DNA of 64,000 nt from the NCBI GenBank assembly GCA_913776195.1, contig CAJYMH010000031.1:1-64000 (forward strand), written 5' to 3'. Position 1 is the stretch's first letter, and every line of letters begins with the position of its first letter. Positions 1 through 10,263 of the stretch are shown piece after piece. The notes below the pieces were generated by a model, which saw only the letters and a program-made list of their open reading frames with translations, was not told where the DNA came from and did not search any database. The position numbers and the translations under genes were made by a program. Source of the stretch: an uncultured Caulobacter sp. Lineage in GTDB: Bacteria > Pseudomonadota > Alphaproteobacteria > Caulobacterales > Caulobacteraceae.

Positions 1-44
1 CGGACCTGAACCCGAAAGGTTGGAAGGGCGGCGGAGCGGCCTGA
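1..44 (+). CDS. possible 3' end of an upstream CDS (…DLNPKGWKGGGAA*)
   Basis: Frame 3 reads DLNPKGWKGGGAA then TGA at 42-44; too short to identify. Confidence 0.25.
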   Translation, partial: DLNPKGWKGGGAA

Positions 45-537
45 CCTGCGTCAGGCGATGGGTGTTTGGAGGCGCCGGTTCGACGAAGGTCTTTCCGCTC
101 CGCGCGATCGTGTCTGGGGGCTCCTCGGAGGACTTACAGATCTCCGAGCAAAGGCCCTGACGGGCGGGCCTCCTCCAGCCAGGAGGTCCCGGACCGCGTG
201 GACGCCGGGGTTCCACGCCTGTCGCGACATCCGAGGGCGTCCTGTCACCGTCCGAACTGGACCTGGCGAACCAAGGGCGGACGTGCCGATTGAGACGGAG
301 GCTGCAAATGACGAACCCTTGCGGGCATCATGATCAGCAACGCGCCCGGCGGAGCGCTTCCCGCTCGACCGCATCCCCGCCACGGCCGGCGCTGGCCGAG
401 CGCCCTTCCGTGTGATGAAGACCGGGAAAGAGTAGGCGAGGTTCGGGAGGGGGCGGATAAGTTCGAGATATCCCCGGGTCTCCATTTCAATGACGTCTCA
501 GGTCATGGCCTCGCTTCGGCCGCGTTGTATGGTCGGC

Positions 538-1362
538 GACATGCGATCCAACGCCGTCCGAAAGCCCGCGCCGTCATCCGCCGCCAGCCGTGTCGGCGAT
601 CTGCTGCGGGAGTGGCGCGCCGCCCGGCGGATGAGCCAGCTTGACCTGGCGCTGGAGGCCAACGTCTCCTCCCGGCATTTGAGCTGGGTGGAGACCGGCA
701 AGTCCCAGCCCGGCCGGGATCTGGTGGAGCAGCTGGCCGACGCCCTGGAGATGCCCCTGCGCGAACGCAATACCCTGCTGGTCGCGGCTGGCTATGCGCC
801 GAAATACCGGCAGACCGACCTGTCCGCGCCCGAGATGGCGCTGCTGCGCCGGGCGGTGGAGTTCATCATCCGCCAGCAGGAGCCGTTCCCCGCCTTTGTC
901 ATCGACCGTCACTGGGACGTGCTGATGGTCAATCCGGCGATGGAGCGGGTGTTCGGCGCGCTGAAACCGGGCGGCCCCACCCACGGCAATATCCTGCGTC
1001 AGGTTTTCGACCCCGCCGACATGCGTCCCCTCCTGGCCAACTGGGAAGAGGTGGCTGGCGACCTGATCCGTCACCTGCATCACGAAGCGGCCGCCGCCCC
1101 GTCCGACCTGCGCGTCCGGGCGCTGCTGGCCGAGATTCTGGCCTATCCGGACGTGCCGCAGGACTGGCGTCGCCGGGAGCTGGGCGCGACTCCGCTGCCG
1201 GTGATCACCACGGTGTTTCGCAAGGATGATCTGGAGCTGCGCTTCTTTTCGACCCTGACAACCTTCGGCACGTCGCAGGACGTGACCATCGAAGGGTTGC
1301 GCATCGAATGCATGTTCCCCGCAGATGAGGCGACGGAGGCGTTCTGCCGCTCCCTGACCTAG
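538..1362 (+). CDS. XRE-family helix-turn-helix regulator with MmyB-like ligand-binding domain
   Basis: N-terminal HTH (LLREWRAARRMSQLDLALEANVSSRHLSWVETGKSQPGRD) followed by MmyB-type C-terminal domain; the ORF track start at 490 is probably too far upstream. Confidence 0.85.
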   Translation, partial: DMRSNAVRKPAPSSAASRVGDLLREWRAARRMSQLDLALEANVSSRHLSWVETGKSQPGRDLVEQLADALEMPLRERNTLLVAAGYAPKYRQTDLSAPEMALLRRAVEFIIRQQEPFPAFVIDRHWDVLMVNPAMERVFGALKPGGPTHGNILRQVFDPADMRPLLANWEEVAGDLIRHLHHEAAAAPSDLRVRALLAEILAYPDVPQDWRRRELGATPLPVITTVFRKDDLELRFFSTLTTFGTSQDVTIEGLRIECMFPADEATEAFCRSLT

Positions 1363-1374
1363 GGTGTCCCTGGC

Positions 1375-2142
1375 CTAGAGCAGGCCGGCAGCGCCGTCCC
1401 AGACCAGCTTGGCGCCGACCACCACCAGCAGGACGTAGATGAAGCGGTAGAAACCTTCCGCCGGCACCTTGCGCACCAGTACGACGCCGGCCCATGTCGA
1501 GGCCACCGCGAAGGGCAGAAGCACCCCGGCCGCCGCCAGGCTCTCCCGGTTGATCTGGCCCAAGGCCAAATAGGCCGGGACCTTCATCCAGTTCACGACG
1601 GCGAAAAACACGGCGCTGGTGCCGATGAACAGGTCACGGGGCAGACGCTTGGGCAGGACATACATCTGGAACGGCGGCCCGCCCGCATGGGCGATCTGGC
1701 TGGTGAAGCCCGAGGCCGCGCCGCAGATCGCGCCCAGGATCGGCGAGGACGGCTTGCCCTGAACCTGATCCGCCGCCTTCACCGCCCGTTCGGCCCACAG
1801 ACGCTGCAGGGCGAAGACGATCGACACCGCGCCTACGGCCAGCTCCACCGCCGCCGACGAGACGAAGGCGGCCAGGGCGAAACCCAGGAAGATGCCCACC
1901 GCCGCGCTGGGCAGCAGCAGCTTCAGCAGCTTGAACTCCACCGTCTTGCGGAAGGCCCAGACCCCAACCACGTCCTGCACCAGCAGGATCGGCAAGATGA
2001 TCGACGCCGCCTGGACCGGCGGCATGATCAGGGTCATCAGCGGCACGGCCACCACGCCCACGCCCGCGAAGCCGCCCTTGGCCAGGCCAAGAATGATCAC
2101 GGCCGGCACGGCCACGGCGTAGAAGATGGGATCGTTCAGCAT
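1375..2142 (-). CDS. sulfite exporter TauE/SafE family membrane protein
   Basis: Multi-TM protein with TauE/SafE-like pattern (LGLAKGGFAGVGVVAVPLMTLIMPP…SGFTSQIAHAGGPPFQMYVLP); start taken at MLNDPIFY. Confidence 0.85.
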   Translation of the reverse strand: MLNDPIFYAVAVPAVIILGLAKGGFAGVGVVAVPLMTLIMPPVQAASIILPILLVQDVVGVWAFRKTVEFKLLKLLLPSAAVGIFLGFALAAFVSSAAVELAVGAVSIVFALQRLWAERAVKAADQVQGKPSSPILGAICGAASGFTSQIAHAGGPPFQMYVLPKRLPRDLFIGTSAVFFAVVNWMKVPAYLALGQINRESLAAAGVLLPFAVASTWAGVVLVRKVPAEGFYRFIYVLLVVVGAKLVWDGAAGLL

Positions 2143-2207
2143 CGCGCCGTCTTGTGATCCCGCCCCCCGCGGGGGCGCAAGCCGCAAATCGACGCCGGAC
2201 GATGGAT

Positions 2208-2236
2208 TTGCGCTCTCCGCTCTACAGCGCTATAGT
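2208..2236 (+). promoter_or_regulatory. candidate housekeeping sigma promoter for rimP-nusA operon (TTGCGC-17-TATAGT)
   Basis: TTGCGC at 2208-2213 and TATAGT at 2231-2236 with a 17-nt spacer, upstream of rimP. Confidence 0.5.
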
Positions 2237-2275
2237 CTGCGCAACATCGTCCGATAGCGCTGGATAGCGCCTTCG

Positions 2276-2303
2276 AGCGGCGGCGAAAGCCCGCCGCTTT
2301 TTT
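2276..2303 (+). terminator. terminator-like hairpin with U-tract in the rimP leader
   Basis: AGCGGCGG-cgaaagc-CCGCCGCT followed by T-run (2298-2303), about 20 nt before the probable rimP start. Confidence 0.6.
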
Positions 2304-2325
2304 GTTGGCTGAAAGAGGTCAAGCT

Positions 2326-2874
2326 TTGCGCGGGAAAACCGCTGAAGACCGCCAGCTCGTCGAGCTGCTCGACCCGATCGCTGAAGCGGTCGGCTACGAG
2401 ATCGTCCGCCTTCGCCTGATGGCGGGCAAGGAGCAGCGTCGCCTGCAGATCATGGCCGAGCGTCCTGACGGCGACATGAACGTCGAGGACTGCGCCCGCC
2501 TGTCGCGCGCCGTGTCCGAACTGCTGGACGTCGATGATCCGATCAGCGGCGAATATGTCCTGGAGGTCTCCAGCCCTGGCATCGACCGGCCGCTGACCCG
2601 TCTGAAGGACTTCGAAACCTACGAAGGCCTGGAGGCCCGGCTGGAGCTAGACCGCCTGGCCGACGGCCGCAAGCGCTTCAAGGGCATCCTTGCCGGCGTC
2701 GAAGACGACAACATCTGCATCGATCTCGAAGGCGAGGAGGAGACCGCCCTGGTTCCCTTCGCCTGGGTGATCGAGGCCAAGCTGGTCCTCACCGACCAGC
2801 TCATGAAACGCGGGGCTGACCAACGGGCCGCCCGCATCCAATCCGAACAATCGTCCGAGAGTGAAGAGGACTAA
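2326..2874 (+). CDS. rimP: ribosome maturation factor RimP
   Basis: [48 protein letters not shown]…; likely TTG start at 2326 with AGAGG upstream; next to nusA. Confidence 0.9.
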   Translation: MRGKTAEDRQLVELLDPIAEAVGYEIVRLRLMAGKEQRRLQIMAERPDGDMNVEDCARLSRAVSELLDVDDPISGEYVLEVSSPGIDRPLTRLKDFETYEGLEARLELDRLADGRKRFKGILAGVEDDNICIDLEGEEETALVPFAWVIEAKLVLTDQLMKRGADQRAARIQSEQSSESEED

Positions 2875-2876
2875 GC

Positions 2877-4562
2877 ATGGCCACCGGCATTTCCGCCAAC
2901 CGCCTTGAACTCCTGCAGATCGCCGACGCCGTCGCGCGCGAAAAGTCGATCGAGAAGGAGATCGTCATCGAGGCGATCGAGGACGCGATCCAGAAGGCCG
3001 CCCGCTCGCGCTACGGCGCCGAGCACGACATCCGCGTGAAGATCGACCCGAAGACCGGCGAGATGACGCTGAAGCGCGTCATCACCGTCGTGCCGGACGA
3101 CTTCGAGATGGAAGGCGAAGTCGGCAAGGTCACGATCAGCGACGCCAAGCGCGCCGATAAGGAAGCCTTCGTCGGCCAGGTGACCGAAGAGATCCTGCCG
3201 CCCTTCGAGTTCGGCCGCGTCCAGACCCAGATGGCCCGCCAGGTGGTGACCCATAAGGTTCGTGAAGCCGAACGCGAGCGTCAGTACGAAGAGTATAAGG
3301 ACCGCGTGGGCGAGATCGTCAACGGCGTGGTCAAGCGCGTCGAATACGGCAATGTCGTCGTCGACCTGGGCCGCGGCGAAGGCATCATGCGCCGCGACCA
3401 GTCGATCCCGCGCGAGAACTTCCAGCTCAACGACCGCATCCGCGCCTACATCTACGACGTCCGTCGCGAGACCAAGGGTCCGCAGATCATGCTGAGCCGC
3501 GCCCACGGCGGCTTCATGGCCAAGCTGTTCGCGCAGGAAGTGCCGGAAGTGTACGACGGCGTCATCGAGATCCGCGCCGTGGCCCGCGACCCGGGCTCGC
3601 GCGCCAAGATGGCCGTCATCTCGAACGACAGCTCGATCGACCCGGTCGGCGCCTGCGTCGGCATGCGCGGTTCGCGCGTGCAGGCGGTGGTGGCCGAGCT
3701 GCAGGGCGAGAAGATCGACATCATCCAGTGGTCCGAGGACGAGGCGACCTTCATCGTCAACGGCCTGGCTCCCGCCGAAGTCACCAAGGTGGTGATGGAC
3801 GAGGAAGACGAGCGCGTCGAAGTGGTGGTGCCGGACGAGCAGCTGTCGCTGGCCATCGGCCGCCGCGGCCAGAACGTCCGTCTCGCCTCCCAGCTGACCG
3901 GCTGGCAGATCGACATCATGACCGAAAGCCAGGAGAGCGAGCGCCGTCAGCGCGAGTTCGCCGAGCGCACCGCCCTGTTCCAGGAAGCCCTGGACGTGGA
4001 CGAGGTCATCGCCCAGCTGCTGGTCACCGAAGGCTTCGCCTCGGTCGAGGACGTCGCCTATGTGGAGCCGCATGAGATCGCGGCCATCGAAGGCTTCGAC
4101 GAGGACACCGCCGAGGAACTTCAGACCCGCGCCCGCGAGTATCTGGAGAAGGAAGCGGCCGAATACGACGCCAAGCGTCGCGAGCTGGGCGTCGACGACG
4201 CCGTGCTCGAGATCGAGGGCGTGACCCTGCCGATGGCCGTCGCCCTGGGCAAGGGCGACGTGAAGACGGTCGAGGACCTCGCCGGTCTGGTGCCGGACGA
4301 CATGCGCGGCTGGTTCGAGAACAAGAACGGCGAGCGCGTGCGCGAACCGGGCATCCTCGAAAGCTTCAACCTGTCGCCGGACGACGCCGAAGCCCTGATC
4401 ATGCGCGCGCGCATCGTCATGGGCTGGGTCGAGGCCCCGGAAGAGCCGGCCTATGAAGAAGAGGCCAGCCTCGACGACGCCGACCTGGATCCGGATCACG
4501 CCGTGAGCCAAGACGAGCGCCTGGCGCTGTCGGAAGCCCAGGGCGAGTCCCGCGACGCCTAA
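2877..4562 (+). CDS. nusA: transcription termination/antitermination protein NusA
   Basis: NusA N-terminal, S1 and KH domains ([38 protein letters not shown]). Confidence 0.97.
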   Translation: MATGISANRLELLQIADAVAREKSIEKEIVIEAIEDAIQKAARSRYGAEHDIRVKIDPKTGEMTLKRVITVVPDDFEMEGEVGKVTISDAKRADKEAFVGQVTEEILPPFEFGRVQTQMARQVVTHKVREAERERQYEEYKDRVGEIVNGVVKRVEYGNVVVDLGRGEGIMRRDQSIPRENFQLNDRIRAYIYDVRRETKGPQIMLSRAHGGFMAKLFAQEVPEVYDGVIEIRAVARDPGSRAKMAVISNDSSIDPVGACVGMRGSRVQAVVAELQGEKIDIIQWSEDEATFIVNGLAPAEVTKVVMDEEDERVEVVVPDEQLSLAIGRRGQNVRLASQLTGWQIDIMTESQESERRQREFAERTALFQEALDVDEVIAQLLVTEGFASVEDVAYVEPHEIAAIEGFDEDTAEELQTRAREYLEKEAAEYDAKRRELGVDDAVLEIEGVTLPMAVALGKGDVKTVEDLAGLVPDDMRGWFENKNGERVREPGILESFNLSPDDAEALIMRARIVMGWVEAPEEPAYEEEASLDDADLDPDHAVSQDERLALSEAQGESRDA

Positions 4563-4573
4563 AGGAGTTCCCG

Positions 4574-4606
4574 CCGCCCGCTTCGTCAGGAGCGGGCGGC
4601 TTTCTT
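4574..4606 (+). terminator. 10-bp hairpin plus T-rich tail between nusA and ylxR
   Basis: GCCGCCCGCT (4574-4583) / AGCGGGCGGC (4592-4601) then tttcttc. Confidence 0.65.
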
Positions 4607-4607
4607 C

Positions 4608-5261
4608 ATGACCGCACCCAAGACCCACGCCGAGGCGCATCGCGAGCGCCGCGACATCGTCACCGGCGAGGTGATGGACGAGGCTCGACTGATCCGCTTT
4701 GTGGCGGGTCCGGACGGCTCAGTCGTTCCCGATCTGGCGCGCAAGCTGCCAGGCCGGGGGATGTGGGTCGCCGCCGACCGCGCATCGGTGGAGGCGGCGG
4801 CCAAGAAGGGGCTGTTCTCCCGCTCGGCCAAGGCCAAGCTATCCGCCCCGGCCGATCTGGCCGACCAGGTGGAGCGCCTCTTGACGCAGCGCGTTCTTGA
4901 GGGGCTTGGTCTTGCGCGTCGGGCCGGCGATCTTACCTTTGGCTTCGAGAAGGTCGCTTCTGTCCTCGCCGCCGGAAAGGCGGCCTGGCTGATCGAGGCC
5001 TCCGATGGAGCCCCCGATGGCCGGCGAAAGATGCTCGGCCAGGCTCGCAAGGCCTCGCCAGAACCCAAGATTTTCGGCGTTTTCACGTCAGAGGAATTGG
5101 GTTTGGCCTTGGGCGGGGAGAATGTGATACATACCGCCTTCCTTGCGGGGCGAGGTTCGGATCGTTGGACTTCTGAAGTTCTGCGGTTATCAGGCTTCCG
5201 CCCGCTCCTTCCTCCTGAGTGGACGGCGAGTTGGCGCGAGGAGCCGTTGGATAAGGGCTAG
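4608..5261 (+). CDS. YlxR-type RNA-binding protein (DUF448) with L7Ae-like C-terminal part
   Basis: RRDIVTGEVMDEARLIRFVAGPDGSVVPDLARKLPGRGMWV plus RRAGDLTFGFEKV; between nusA and infB. Confidence 0.88.
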   Translation: MTAPKTHAEAHRERRDIVTGEVMDEARLIRFVAGPDGSVVPDLARKLPGRGMWVAADRASVEAAAKKGLFSRSAKAKLSAPADLADQVERLLTQRVLEGLGLARRAGDLTFGFEKVASVLAAGKAAWLIEASDGAPDGRRKMLGQARKASPEPKIFGVFTSEELGLALGGENVIHTAFLAGRGSDRWTSEVLRLSGFRPLLPPEWTASWREEPLDKG

Positions 5262-5337
5262 GCGAGTCATCGCCCGGTCCCTTTCGTGTTTGGAATTATG
5301 GGTCCGTCGGAACGCCGACGGGTAGTCAAGCGAACGC

Positions 5338-8337
5338 ATGAGCGACGAGAACGAAAACGGCCGCCCCGGACGGGCTCCCCTGACGCTGAAGCCCCGTACG
5401 GGTCCGGTCAGCTCGGGCGTGGTGAAACAGCAATTCAGCCACGGGCGGTCGAAGACGGTTGTGGTGGAGACCAAGCGCGCGCGCACTCATGCGCCGGCTT
5501 CGGGCAATCTCGCCGCGCCGTCGCCGGCCGAGCGCCGCGACACGGCCCCGGCTCCGCGCCCGGCGGCTCCGGCTGCGCCGCGTCCCGCCCCGACCTCGGG
5601 CGGCGCCGGCGGCTTGTCGGCTGAAGAGATGCAAGCGCGCCAGCGCGCCATCGAACTGGCCCGCCAGCAGCAAGAGCGCGACGCCGCCGAGCGCCGCGCC
5701 CAGGAAGACGCCGCGCGCCGTCGCGAGGAGGCCGCCAAGGCCGCCGCTGCTGCGGCCGCCGCTCCTGCTCCGGCGCCCGCGCCGGAACCAGCCCCGGCTC
5801 CTGCTCCGGTCGCCGCCGCGCCGGCTCCGGCTCCCGCCGCGCCGGTCGAAGCCCCGCGTCCCGCCCCGACCGAAGCCGTTCGCGCGGCTCCCGCGCCGTC
5901 GGCTGGTCAGACCCGCACCTACGAGCCGAGCCGCGAACGTCGCGACGACCGGCCGACCACCACCACCTATCGCCCGGACCGTCCGTCTGGCGACCGCCCG
6001 CAGAACGTCTACGGCCAACGCGCCCCGCGCGAGGATCGTCCGTTCAACCAGCGCGCGCCTCGCGAAGGCGGCTTCAACAACGATCGTCCGCGTCCGCCGC
6101 GTGACGGCGACCGTCCCCAGGGCGGCGGCTATCGTGGCGACCGCCCGCAAGGCGATCGCGCCGGCGGCGGCGCTGCTGGCGGCGAGACCGTCCGTTATTC
6201 GGCCCTGGCTCCCAAGCCGGCTCCGCGCGACGGCGCCCGTCCTGGCGCGCCGCGTCCTGGCGGACGTCCAGGCGCTCCGGCGGCTCCGGCCACCCCTGAA
6301 ATCCAGCGCGCGACCCGTTCGACGCCGCGTCCCGGCTCGCTCAACCTCGATCGTCGTCCCGACGAGTCCGACGACGATCGCCGCAAGGGCGCGCCCGGCA
6401 AGGCCGTGTCGCGCACCAAGGGTCAGCCTCAGCGCCGTGAAGGCCGCCTGACCATCCAGACCGTGGCCGGCGACGGCGAGTCCGCCGATCGCATGCGCTC
6501 GCTGGCCTCGGTCCGCCGGGCTCGCGAACGCGAAAAGGAAAAGCGTCGCGGCGGCGCCCAGGAGCAGGCCAAGGTCTCTCGTGAAGTCGTCATCCCGGAC
6601 GTCATCACCGTCCAGGAACTGGCCAACCGCATGGCCACCCGCGGCGTGGAGATCATCAAGTTCCTGATGCGTCAGGGCCTGATGATGAAGATCAACGACG
6701 TGATCGACAACGACACCGCCGAGCTGGTGGCCACCGAGTTCGGCCACACCGTAAAGCGCGTGTCGGAAGCCGACGTCGAAGAAGGCTTCATCGGCGCCGA
6801 GGACATCGACGATCACCTGGAGGCTCGCCCGCCGGTCGTGACCGTCATGGGCCACGTCGACCACGGCAAGACCTCGCTGCTCGACGCCCTGCGCTCCACC
6901 GACATCGCCGCTGGCGAAGCCGGCGGCATCACGCAGCACATCGGCGCCTATCAGGTCCGCATGAAGGACGGTCACCGCGTGACCTTCCTCGACACCCCGG
7001 GCCACGCCGCGTTCTCGGCCATGCGCGCCCGCGGCGCCAACATCACCGACGTCATCATCCTGGTGGTGGCCGGTGATGACGGCGTCATGCCGCAGACCAT
7101 CGAAGCCATCCAGCACGCCAAGGCGGCCGGTGTCCCGATGATCGTGGCCGTGAACAAGATGGACAAGCCGGGCGCCGACGCGACCCGCGTCACCAACGAG
7201 CTGCTCCAGCACGAGATCGTGGTGGAAAGCCTCGGCGGCGAAACTCAGATCGTCGAAGTCTCGGCCAAGACCCGTCAGGGCCTGGACGAGCTGATGGAGC
7301 GCGTCCTGCTGCAGGCCGAAATCCTCGACCTGAAGGCCAATCCGGACCGCATCGCCGACGGCGTGGTGATCGAAGCCAAGCTCGACAAGGGTCGCGGCGC
7401 CGTCTCCACCGTCCTGGTCAAGCGCGGCACGCTGAAGCGCGGCGACATCGTCGTGGCCGGCAGCCAGTGGGGCCGCGTGCGCGCCCTGCTGAACGAGCGC
7501 GACGAGCAGCTGACCGAAGCCGGTCCCTCCACCCCGGTGGAGATTCTCGGCCTCGACGGCGCGCCCTCGCCGGGCGACCCGTTCGCCGTGGTCGAGAACG
7601 AAGCACGCGCCCGCGAGCTGACCGAATACCGCATCCGCCTGAAGCGCGAGAAGTCGATGGCCCCCGTGGGCGCCGGCGCCTCGTTGGCCGACATGATGGC
7701 CAAGCTGCAGGACAAGAAGCTTCGCGAACTGCCGCTGGTCATCAAGGCCGACGTGCAAGGCTCGGCCGAAGCGATCATCGGCTCGCTGGACAAGCTGGGC
7801 ACCGACGAGGTCCGCGCGCGGATCATCCTGTCGGGCGCCGGCGCGATCAGCGAAAGCGACGTCACCTTGGCCAAGGGCGCCAACGCCCCGGTCATCGGCT
7901 TCAACGTCCGGGCCTCGGCCCAGGCGCGTCAGCTGGCCGAGCGCGAGGGTGTCGAGATCCGCTACTACTCGATCATCTACGACCTGATCGACGACATCAA
8001 AGGCGTCATGTCGGGGATGCTTTCGCCTATCCAGCGCGAAACCTTCCTGGGCAACGCCGAAGTGCTGCAGGCCTTCGACATCACCAAGGTCGGCAAGGTC
8101 GCCGGCTGCCGAGTCACCGAAGGCGTGGTCCGCAAGGGGGCCCGGGTCCGTATCGTCCGCGAGGGCGTTGTGGTTCTCGAACTCGGCACCCTGCAGACGC
8201 TCAAGCGCTTCAAGGACGAGGTCAACGAAGTCCCGTCCGGTCAGGAATGCGGCATGGCCTTCGCGGGCTTCCAGGACATCCGTCCTGGGGACCTGATCGA
8301 ATGCTTCACCGTCGAAGAAGTGAAGCGGTCGCTCTAG
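5338..8337 (+). CDS. infB: translation initiation factor IF-2
   Basis: GTPase motifs [24 protein letters not shown]; long disordered N-terminal region. Confidence 0.97.
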   Translation: MSDENENGRPGRAPLTLKPRTGPVSSGVVKQQFSHGRSKTVVVETKRARTHAPASGNLAAPSPAERRDTAPAPRPAAPAAPRPAPTSGGAGGLSAEEMQARQRAIELARQQQERDAAERRAQEDAARRREEAAKAAAAAAAAPAPAPAPEPAPAPAPVAAAPAPAPAAPVEAPRPAPTEAVRAAPAPSAGQTRTYEPSRERRDDRPTTTTYRPDRPSGDRPQNVYGQRAPREDRPFNQRAPREGGFNNDRPRPPRDGDRPQGGGYRGDRPQGDRAGGGAAGGETVRYSALAPKPAPRDGARPGAPRPGGRPGAPAAPATPEIQRATRSTPRPGSLNLDRRPDESDDDRRKGAPGKAVSRTKGQPQRREGRLTIQTVAGDGESADRMRSLASVRRAREREKEKRRGGAQEQAKVSREVVIPDVITVQELANRMATRGVEIIKFLMRQGLMMKINDVIDNDTAELVATEFGHTVKRVSEADVEEGFIGAEDIDDHLEARPPVVTVMGHVDHGKTSLLDALRSTDIAAGEAGGITQHIGAYQVRMKDGHRVTFLDTPGHAAFSAMRARGANITDVIILVVAGDDGVMPQTIEAIQHAKAAGVPMIVAVNKMDKPGADATRVTNELLQHEIVVESLGGETQIVEVSAKTRQGLDELMERVLLQAEILDLKANPDRIADGVVIEAKLDKGRGAVSTVLVKRGTLKRGDIVVAGSQWGRVRALLNERDEQLTEAGPSTPVEILGLDGAPSPGDPFAVVENEARARELTEYRIRLKREKSMAPVGAGASLADMMAKLQDKKLRELPLVIKADVQGSAEAIIGSLDKLGTDEVRARIILSGAGAISESDVTLAKGANAPVIGFNVRASAQARQLAEREGVEIRYYSIIYDLIDDIKGVMSGMLSPIQRETFLGNAEVLQAFDITKVGKVAGCRVTEGVVRKGARVRIVREGVVVLELGTLQTLKRFKDEVNEVPSGQECGMAFAGFQDIRPGDLIECFTVEEVKRSL

Positions 8338-8360
8338 GGGCGACGCGAAACCGAGAATGG

Positions 8361-8396
8361 AAGGGCCGCGCAGATGACCGTCTTCGCGGCCCTTTT
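8361..8396 (+). terminator. rho-independent terminator of infB
   Basis: AAGGGCCGCG (8361-8370) / CGCGGCCCTT (8385-8394) followed by TT. Confidence 0.75.
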
Positions 8397-9159
8397 CTCA
8401 TCCGACCTTTTTCAGATCAGCGACTTCACCACCCGTGAGGCCGGCGCCCGCGCGCCCGGCCTCGTGACGCATTCGGACTTCGGGCTGGTGCGGCGGGGAG
8501 CCTATGTCTGCCAGATGCGCGGGCGCGCCCATGTGGCCGATCCGGCTTCGGGCCTGATTTATCACGCTGGGGACGAGCATCACCTGACCAGAGCCGGTCC
8601 CGATGGCTTCGACTGCACGGTCTTCGAACCCGCCGCCGAGGTCATGGACGAGGCGGTGATCGCCGGCCCGCTCACCACCCCGCTCAGCGTCGAGACGCAG
8701 CTCGCCCATGCCCGTCTGTACCGCGCCGCCCGCGACCGCGCTGATCGTCTCGCAATCGAGGAGACGGGGATGGAGCTGTTGGCCGGCCTGGCGCACGACC
8801 GCATGGACCTCGCCAGCGTCATGCCCAGCGCGCGGGATGAACAGCGCGTGGCGGCGGCCCGCGCCCTGATCGCCGCTGATCTGGCAGCGCCCCTTGGACT
8901 GTCACGGGTGGCGTCCGAAGCGGCCTGCTCGCCCTTCCACTTTGCTCGGCTCTTCCGGGCGGTCACGGGGCGGTCGTTGCGGGACTACCGTCTTCGCCTG
9001 CGTCTGGCGGCGGCGCTGCACCGGTTGGAGGCGGGAGAGCGGGACCTGACCGCTACGGCCCTGGATCTCGGTTTCGCCAGCCACAGCCATATGACGGCGG
9101 CTTTCCGCCGGTGTTTCGGGGCGCCTCCGGGGGCGCTTCGCCGGGCGCTGGCTCACTGA
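8374..9159 (+). CDS. AraC family transcriptional regulator
   Basis: C-terminal AraC HTH (LSRVASEAACSPFHFARLFRAVTGRSLRDYRLRLRL…ALDLGFASHSHMTAAFRRCFG). Start codon uncertain (see finding). Confidence 0.85.
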   Translation: MTVFAALFSSDLFQISDFTTREAGARAPGLVTHSDFGLVRRGAYVCQMRGRAHVADPASGLIYHAGDEHHLTRAGPDGFDCTVFEPAAEVMDEAVIAGPLTTPLSVETQLAHARLYRAARDRADRLAIEETGMELLAGLAHDRMDLASVMPSARDEQRVAAARALIAADLAAPLGLSRVASEAACSPFHFARLFRAVTGRSLRDYRLRLRLAAALHRLEAGERDLTATALDLGFASHSHMTAAFRRCFGAPPGALRRALAH

Positions 9160-9236
9160 CAAGCGCAGGTTTTTGAAAGCGGCGCGACGCCGCTCCGCCC
9201 TATGGCTTTGGAAGCACGCTTTCTTCTGGAGCCGTC

Positions 9237-9707
9237 ATGAGCCGTCTGTCGGGACCTGTCACAGCCATGATCGTCGGCGGTCTCACCGCCGGGACCTTCG
9301 ACATCCTCTCCGCCTTCCTCTCCTGGGCCCCGCGCGGCGTCGCCCCAGTCCGCATCCTCAAGGGCATCGCGGCGGGCCTGCTGGGCAAGGGCGCGCTTAG
9401 CGGCGGGGCTGGCATGGCGGTCCTGGGACTCTTCCTCCACTTCGCCATCGCCATGGCCGCCGCGGTCGTGTTCGTCCTGGCGGCGACGCGAGTCCTGCCG
9501 CAGCTTCTGGAACGGCCGCTCGTGTGGGGGCCGTTGTTCGGCCTGGCCATGTTCGGGGTGATGAACGCCGTGGTCCTGCCGCTGAGCGCCAACCCGCCGC
9601 AACGTCCGCCCGAGCCGACCCACGTCCTGCTGGGCCTGTTCGTCCACGCCTTGGCCTTCGGGCTGCCTATCGGGCTAGCGGCTTGGCGGTTCGCCCGTCA
9701 GCCCTGA
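9237..9707 (+). CDS. integral membrane protein of unknown function
   Basis: Hydrophobic segments, start ATG after 'gccgtc'; coding-like composition. Confidence 0.7.
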   Translation: MSRLSGPVTAMIVGGLTAGTFDILSAFLSWAPRGVAPVRILKGIAAGLLGKGALSGGAGMAVLGLFLHFAIAMAAAVVFVLAATRVLPQLLERPLVWGPLFGLAMFGVMNAVVLPLSANPPQRPPEPTHVLLGLFVHALAFGLPIGLAAWRFARQP

Positions 9708-9759
9708 AACCGCCGCCTTCAGGCTGTCTCCTGGCGCGTCTCCCCGTTAAAAGGGCGCC

Positions 9760-10263
9760 ATGAGAAAGCTTCTCGTCCTTCCGTTGCTGCTGGCCCTTAG
9801 CGCCTGCGCCACCGTCTCGCGTGTCGATGCGTCCAACGACGTTCACGCCCTGCTGATCGCCATCCGCGACAACGATGGTCCGACCTTCGACCGCCATGTG
9901 GACAAGGTCGCCCTGAAGCGCCAGCTGGAAAGCCGCATTGTCGAGCAGACCCAGCGCTCCGGCGCGCCCGATCCCTTGAAGGCCCTTGGCCTCATGCTGT
10001 CGCGCACCGCCGCCGACTTGGCGGGCGACGCCCTGCTGAGGCCGACGGTGTTCCGCACGGCGGCGGAATACTATGGCTATAGGCCCTCCACCCCGATCCC
10101 GGGTCGTCTGGCCATCGCGAGCGCCCTGCGACCTGTCGGCAGCGGCCGGGTCTGCGCCACGCGCAGCGAGAAGGGGCCGTGTCTGCTGACCTTCGCCAAC
10201 CAGGGCGGGATCTGGCGGTTGGTCAGCTTCGATGGGCCGGTTTCGGAACTGAAGCTGCCATGA
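9760..10263 (+). CDS. putative lipoprotein (DUF2939-like)
   Basis: Lipobox LLLALSACATVSR; small secreted protein. Confidence 0.7.
   Translation: MRKLLVLPLLLALSACATVSRVDASNDVHALLIAIRDNDGPTFDRHVDKVALKRQLESRIVEQTQRSGAPDPLKALGLMLSRTAADLAGDALLRPTVFRTAAEYYGYRPSTPIPGRLAIASALRPVGSGRVCATRSEKGPCLLTFANQGGIWRLVSFDGPVSELKLP

Noticed and set aside
51-485. 144-aa minus-strand ORF in the left intergenic region
   Set aside because: No start context, no motif, random-looking composition; region treated as non-coding.
2871-4640. 589-aa minus-strand ORF opposite nusA
   Set aside because: Composition artefact of high-GC coding DNA (His/Asp/Leu-rich mirror frame); nusA is certain on the + strand.
5326-7758. 810-aa minus-strand ORF opposite infB
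   Set aside because: Low-complexity Arg/Gly/Ala mirror translation of IF-2; no domain.
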